Below are positions 61,042-64,000 of a DNA stretch of 64,000 nucleotides, in pieces. Numbering within the stretch: position 1 is the stretch's first letter; every line of letters begins with the position of its first letter. The stretch is from Ignavibacteriales bacterium (GTDB lineage: Bacteria > Bacteroidota > Ignavibacteria > Ignavibacteriales > Melioribacteraceae). The notes below the pieces were generated by a model that made no database searches, had not been told where the DNA came from, and worked only from the letters and a program-made list of their open reading frames with translations. The DNA lies in NCBI GenBank assembly GCA_021740915.1, contig JAIOYW010000014.1:1-64000 (forward strand), in the 5' to 3' direction. Made by a program: the position numbers and the translations under genes.

Positions 61042-61649
61042 CTTTCATACCTGATATACATATATAGTCCATAGGCGATATGAGCAGCGCCAAATCCGCC
61101 TGCCCAGAAGATCATCCCCAAATGAATGAATGTCACACCCGCCAATCCGAATAATATTTGTACAAAACCAAGATACTGTACTTCACTGACTGTGTGTTTA
61201 CCAGCATTGAATAAAGATAATCCGTAAAAAATCAGTGAGAGGGGAGCGGCAAGTCCGATAAGCCCTTTCAAAATGCTGATCGTTATCAGAATTCCTCCTG
61301 TGACAAGAGGGACAGCCGTCTGAATAAGCAGCTGCCTTGAAGCGGCATTCCAAATTTTTTCTCCCTTCCGCTTTGCTCTGCTTCGTGAAAACATAACAGA
61401 GGCACTCAATGCAAGCATGAATACCAGAAAGGCGGTTACGGTGATATTGTACAGAGTGCCTTCCGGCAGATGCGGAGATACTTCACCGGGATTAAAACCG
61501 ATGATGTACACAGCGTAATATGAGCCGGCAAGAGCAATGATTCCTGCCATTATTCCTGCCCAGCCTGAAAGTGCGAGAAATTTTGATGAACGCTCCATCA
61601 TTGAGCGAATCTCGGATATGTCCTTTGAGTAGTCTTTTCTTTTTGTCAT
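61038..61649 (-). CDS. Membrane protein paired with a winged-helix regulator
   Basis: A 203-residue protein from the ATG at 61649 (an ATG 45 bp upstream at 61694 gives a longer form). The N-terminal SEIRSMMERSSKFLALSGWAG is a signature I know from small membrane proteins of Bacteroidota. About six helices follow. No enzymatic motif. Its stop overlaps the regulator start by 4 bp. Divergent from the subtilase gene. Confidence 0.72.
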   Translation of the reverse strand: MTKRKDYSKDISEIRSMMERSSKFLALSGWAGIMAGIIALAGSYYAVYIIGFNPGEVSPHLPEGTLYNITVTAFLVFMLALSASVMFSRSRAKRKGEKIWNAASRQLLIQTAVPLVTGGILITISILKGLIGLAAPLSLIFYGLSLFNAGKHTVSEVQYLGFVQILFGLAGVTFIHLGMIFWAGGFGAAHIAYGLYMYIRYER

Positions 61650-61776
61650 ATGCAAAGTACTTTTAACTGCAAAGTTAATTATTGTTTCTGTCATCTCAAA
61701 TTATTTTTAGTGCAAAAAAAATCCTCTTTACACGCAGTTATTGCGATCAGTTTTATAGTTATTTATTTTGAATACG

Positions 61777-63147
61777 ATGAAAAATCAAAAGATTTTAATT
61801 ATCACAGTTTTTCTGATCACTCTCGTGATTTTTGCCCTGATTATCTTTAATCGTTCAACGGATGAGTATCATTATGGAAATTCATTCAGGCAGAACTATA
61901 TGGTCAATACGATCAGACTGCATAAGTATGGAATTACAGGCAGAAGAGTCCGAATTGGATTGATAGATGCCGGCTTTTTCACCAAACACAGTGTTTTCAC
62001 ACAAACCAATATTGTCGATAAATTTAATTTTGCAGATAACAGCCGGCAGGTTGCTGATACTAACCATATCCCCGGGGCAGATCATGGAACAAATGTGCTC
62101 TCTGTTGTCGGAGGTTATGAGAAGAATAAACTCATTGGTATTGCATATGGGGCGGATTTTATTCTGGCAAAAACGGATATCTCATCAGACAGGTTCCGTT
62201 GTGAAGAATTGCTCGCCGTTTCAGCCGCAAAGTGGCTTTTTACCGAAGCTGCTGACATTATTACGACATCACTAAGTTTCAACAAATTCGACGATGCTGA
62301 TTATTATTCTCCGGGGCAGATGGATGGGGAACATTCCCGTCTTACAAAAATTGCTGACAGCCTTGTGCAGGAAGGAGTGGTCTTTACCGCGTCAGCAGGA
62401 AATAATTTTGATAATAACTGGCGTATTATCGAAGCCCCTTCTGATGGTTATGGTGTTCTTGCTGCGGGATCAGTTGATAAAAACTGTGTCCATTCTTTTT
62501 TTAGTTCCTGCGGTCCCTCAGCAGATGGCAGGATTAAACCTGATCTCTCCGCACCGGGTGAAGGTGTCTGGACAGCGAATTACCTCCCCGGATTGAAAAA
62601 TGATTTTGGCTGGAATCACGGTACATCACTTTCTGCTCCAATAATTGCGGGGATTGCAGCGTTAATATTATCGGCTCATCCCGAACTCAAAAATTTTCAG
62701 GTGGCGGAGGCGTTAAAAAAATCTGCTTCACATCCGGAAAAACCTGATAACTTCACAGGCTGGGGGATTCCTGATGCTGAAAAAGCTGTATCCTATTTCG
62801 GTCCTGCATTTTCCAATGAACCCGATATTTCAGAACATGATAATGTGATAACTATTGGTGCTTATGTTTTTAGCTCTTATGGTCTTGATAACAACAGTGT
62901 CAAAATGACAGTCGTATCTAATAAGGTTATCGCCAAAGTTTTTGCAATGAGAGAATTAAGAGAAAATTATTTTGTTTGTTCCTTAGGGAAAAATGAGCAG
63001 GGCAGTTTCCCCGGATTTTATTTTTCTGCCGAAGATCGCAGGGCAGTATCCACAAAATTTCCCTCTGGTCGTATAGGTGATTATTTCCAGTATGATCCGA
63101 GAGAAAAAAAGACCGATATTTTTTTTCTCAGTCATGAATCTAAATAA
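61777..63147 (+). CDS. Membrane-anchored subtilisin-like serine protease (S8)
   Basis: A 456-residue protein from the ATG at 61777; an in-frame TTG at 61768 is less likely. One N-terminal membrane helix (about 5-25) anchors it, with the catalytic domain outside. The triad is Asp64 in IGLIDAGFF, His103 in ADHGTNVLS and Ser284 in HGTSLSAP; Asn209 in ASAGNN is the oxyanion residue. No propeptide (inhibitor I9) is seen, unusual for secreted subtilases but common in anchored ones. The C-terminal ~100 residues are a beta domain. Role in surface protein turnover is a guess. Confidence 0.88.
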   Translation: MKNQKILIITVFLITLVIFALIIFNRSTDEYHYGNSFRQNYMVNTIRLHKYGITGRRVRIGLIDAGFFTKHSVFTQTNIVDKFNFADNSRQVADTNHIPGADHGTNVLSVVGGYEKNKLIGIAYGADFILAKTDISSDRFRCEELLAVSAAKWLFTEAADIITTSLSFNKFDDADYYSPGQMDGEHSRLTKIADSLVQEGVVFTASAGNNFDNNWRIIEAPSDGYGVLAAGSVDKNCVHSFFSSCGPSADGRIKPDLSAPGEGVWTANYLPGLKNDFGWNHGTSLSAPIIAGIAALILSAHPELKNFQVAEALKKSASHPEKPDNFTGWGIPDAEKAVSYFGPAFSNEPDISEHDNVITIGAYVFSSYGLDNNSVKMTVVSNKVIAKVFAMRELRENYFVCSLGKNEQGSFPGFYFSAEDRRAVSTKFPSGRIGDYFQYDPREKKTDIFFLSHESK

Positions 63148-63296
63148 TTCTATCGAATTATTGGTTAAACGAAGAGCAATCCTGGCACCTATCTTAAGTA
63201 ATTAACTGCTGATCATATCAACGAGGCGAATACTCGCTGAATAACGCTTTATTTTGTAATTTTGTGGCGGAATTACAAATATTAATTGAAGCAAAT

Positions 63297-64000
63297 ATGA
63301 ATGATATCAGGGATAAAATAATCGCAATGGTTCATCTGGATGCACTTCCGGGTACCCCAAAATATGAGGACGATGTAAAAAAAATAATCAGGAAAGCTAC
63401 AGAGGAAGCCGGGATATACTATTCGAAGGGTATTCGTAAAATAATGATCGAGAACATGCACGATGTCCCCTATCTGAATCGTGAGGCAGGTCATGAGATA
63501 TCGACAATAATGACACTCGTGCTTTATGAAATTCTTGCAAAATATCCGGTTGAAACCGGATTACAGATACTTGCCGGAGCCAATAAAGCAGCGATTGCTG
63601 CAGCAAACTCGGCAGGGGCTTCCTTCATCAGGGCTGAAGGATTTGTTTTTTCGCATATTGCTGATGAAGGGATTATGAATTCGGATGCCGGTGAATTGCT
63701 AAGGTACAGGAAACAGATAGGCGCAGATCGGGTGAAAGTATTCACAGACATAAAGAAAAAGCATAGTTCACACGCTCTTACCTCAGATGTTAGCATTGCC
63801 GAAACTGCCAGAGCGGCGGAATTTTTCCTGAGCGATGGAGTAATTATAACCGGCGAAGCAACTGGCATTGAGCCCTCACTCGATGAAATTTTAAGTATCA
63901 GAGGAAAGATCAATATACCTGTACTTGCAGGATCAGGTATTACTGCACGCAATGCCGCGAAGTATTTCCCGCACATAGATGCTGCAATAATCGGCTCAGA
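63297..64000 (+). CDS. BtpA/SgcQ-family protein, 5' part
   Basis: The frame starts with ATG at 63297 and is open to the right edge (234 codons visible, family about 260). It has IIAMVHLDALPGTPKYEDD, IMIENMHDVPY, QILAGANKAAIAAAN, IRAEGFVFSHIADEG, and the end motifs VIITGEATG and VLAGSGITARNAA, typical of the BtpA TIM-barrel family. BtpA is known from cyanobacteria, where it stabilises photosystem I, but many bacteria lacking photosynthesis carry it and its enzymatic role is unknown. No signal peptide is seen. Preceded by a 150-bp gap after the subtilase gene. Confidence 0.88.
   Translation, partial: MNDIRDKIIAMVHLDALPGTPKYEDDVKKIIRKATEEAGIYYSKGIRKIMIENMHDVPYLNREAGHEISTIMTLVLYEILAKYPVETGLQILAGANKAAIAAANSAGASFIRAEGFVFSHIADEGIMNSDAGELLRYRKQIGADRVKVFTDIKKKHSSHALTSDVSIAETARAAEFFLSDGVIITGEATGIEPSLDEILSIRGKINIPVLAGSGITARNAAKYFPHIDAAIIGS

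Noticed and set aside
63524-63976. 150-codon minus-strand frame at the right end
   Set aside because: It is opposite the BtpA-family gene, which has clear family motifs on the plus strand.

Overview
The window looks like a chromosomal piece of a free-living bacterium of the Bacteroidota/Chlorobiota supergroup, most likely an Ignavibacteria-type lineage. The basis is the protein content. At least five large exported proteins end in a type IX secretion sorting domain containing NYPNPFNP, and a PorQ-like outer-membrane protein, a TonB receptor with a DUF4249 lipoprotein, CcmAB, an HtpX protease and a BtpA-family protein are present. The DNA is AT-rich, Shine-Dalgarno signals are mostly weak, and several starts have TAnnTTTG-like -7 boxes upstream. 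The taxonomic call is inference; no rRNA is present.

Layout. 1-1.1 kb: a toxin-antitoxin patch (3' end of a MazF-like toxin, then a complete PIN toxin/ribbon-helix-helix antitoxin pair behind a perfect 18-bp palindrome). 1.4-9.4 kb (minus): a propeller-type sensor histidine kinase, a NarL/LuxR response regulator, a receiver-only protein and a 14-repeat FG-GAP surface protein. 9.4-12.4 kb: a rearranged area in which a 237-bp direct repeat flanks a secreted protein gene and a broken sorting-domain paralogue. 12.4-14.5 kb: a deaminase, a DUF1697 gene and a SGNH hydrolase around an 8x7-bp tandem repeat. 15-22.7 kb: a secreted propeller protein, a GH105/BNR_4 two-domain polysaccharide enzyme and a large T9SS cargo protein. 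22.9-26.2 kb: a lipid-salvage operon (patatin, GlpD, glycerophosphodiesterase). 26.3-30.1 kb: a membrane protein, a secreted M1 aminopeptidase and a TPR protein with a cold-shock-like tail. 30.1-33.4 kb (minus): PorQ, a lipoprotein and a beta-CASP metallo-hydrolase. 33.5-41.4 kb: HtpX, then a tight gene run with BamD, a thioesterase, a VCBS protein, a metalloprotease and CcmAB. 41.6-44.4 kb: an ICMT-like methyltransferase and a TlpA-type lipoprotein. 44.6-51.1 kb: a four-gene operon of a secreted unknown, a FecR-domain protein, an outer-membrane beta-barrel protein and a CHASE2 adenylate cyclase. 51.1-54.1 kb: a CBM48-like protein, a secreted alpha/beta hydrolase, a 59-residue helix-turn-helix protein and an initiator tRNA. 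54.2-58.3 kb (minus): TonB receptor, DUF4249 lipoprotein and a CBM9-like lipoprotein. 58.7-61.7 kb (minus): a radical SAM protein, two membrane proteins and a winged-helix regulator. 61.8-64 kb: an anchored subtilase and the start of a BtpA-family gene.

The most interesting unit is the CHASE2 cyclase operon. Its parts could form a chain from a surface barrel, through two exported proteins, to a periplasmic CHASE2 sensor and cytoplasmic cAMP synthesis. The cyclase carries Lys536 and a Thr in place of the usual second purine-binding Asp, as in class IIIb adenylate cyclases. Other leads are the duplicated 237-bp element, the heptanucleotide tandem repeat in a divergent promoter region, the GH105/BNR_4 fusion, the GC-rich palindrome cluster beside the tRNA, and the 59-residue DNA-binding candidate.
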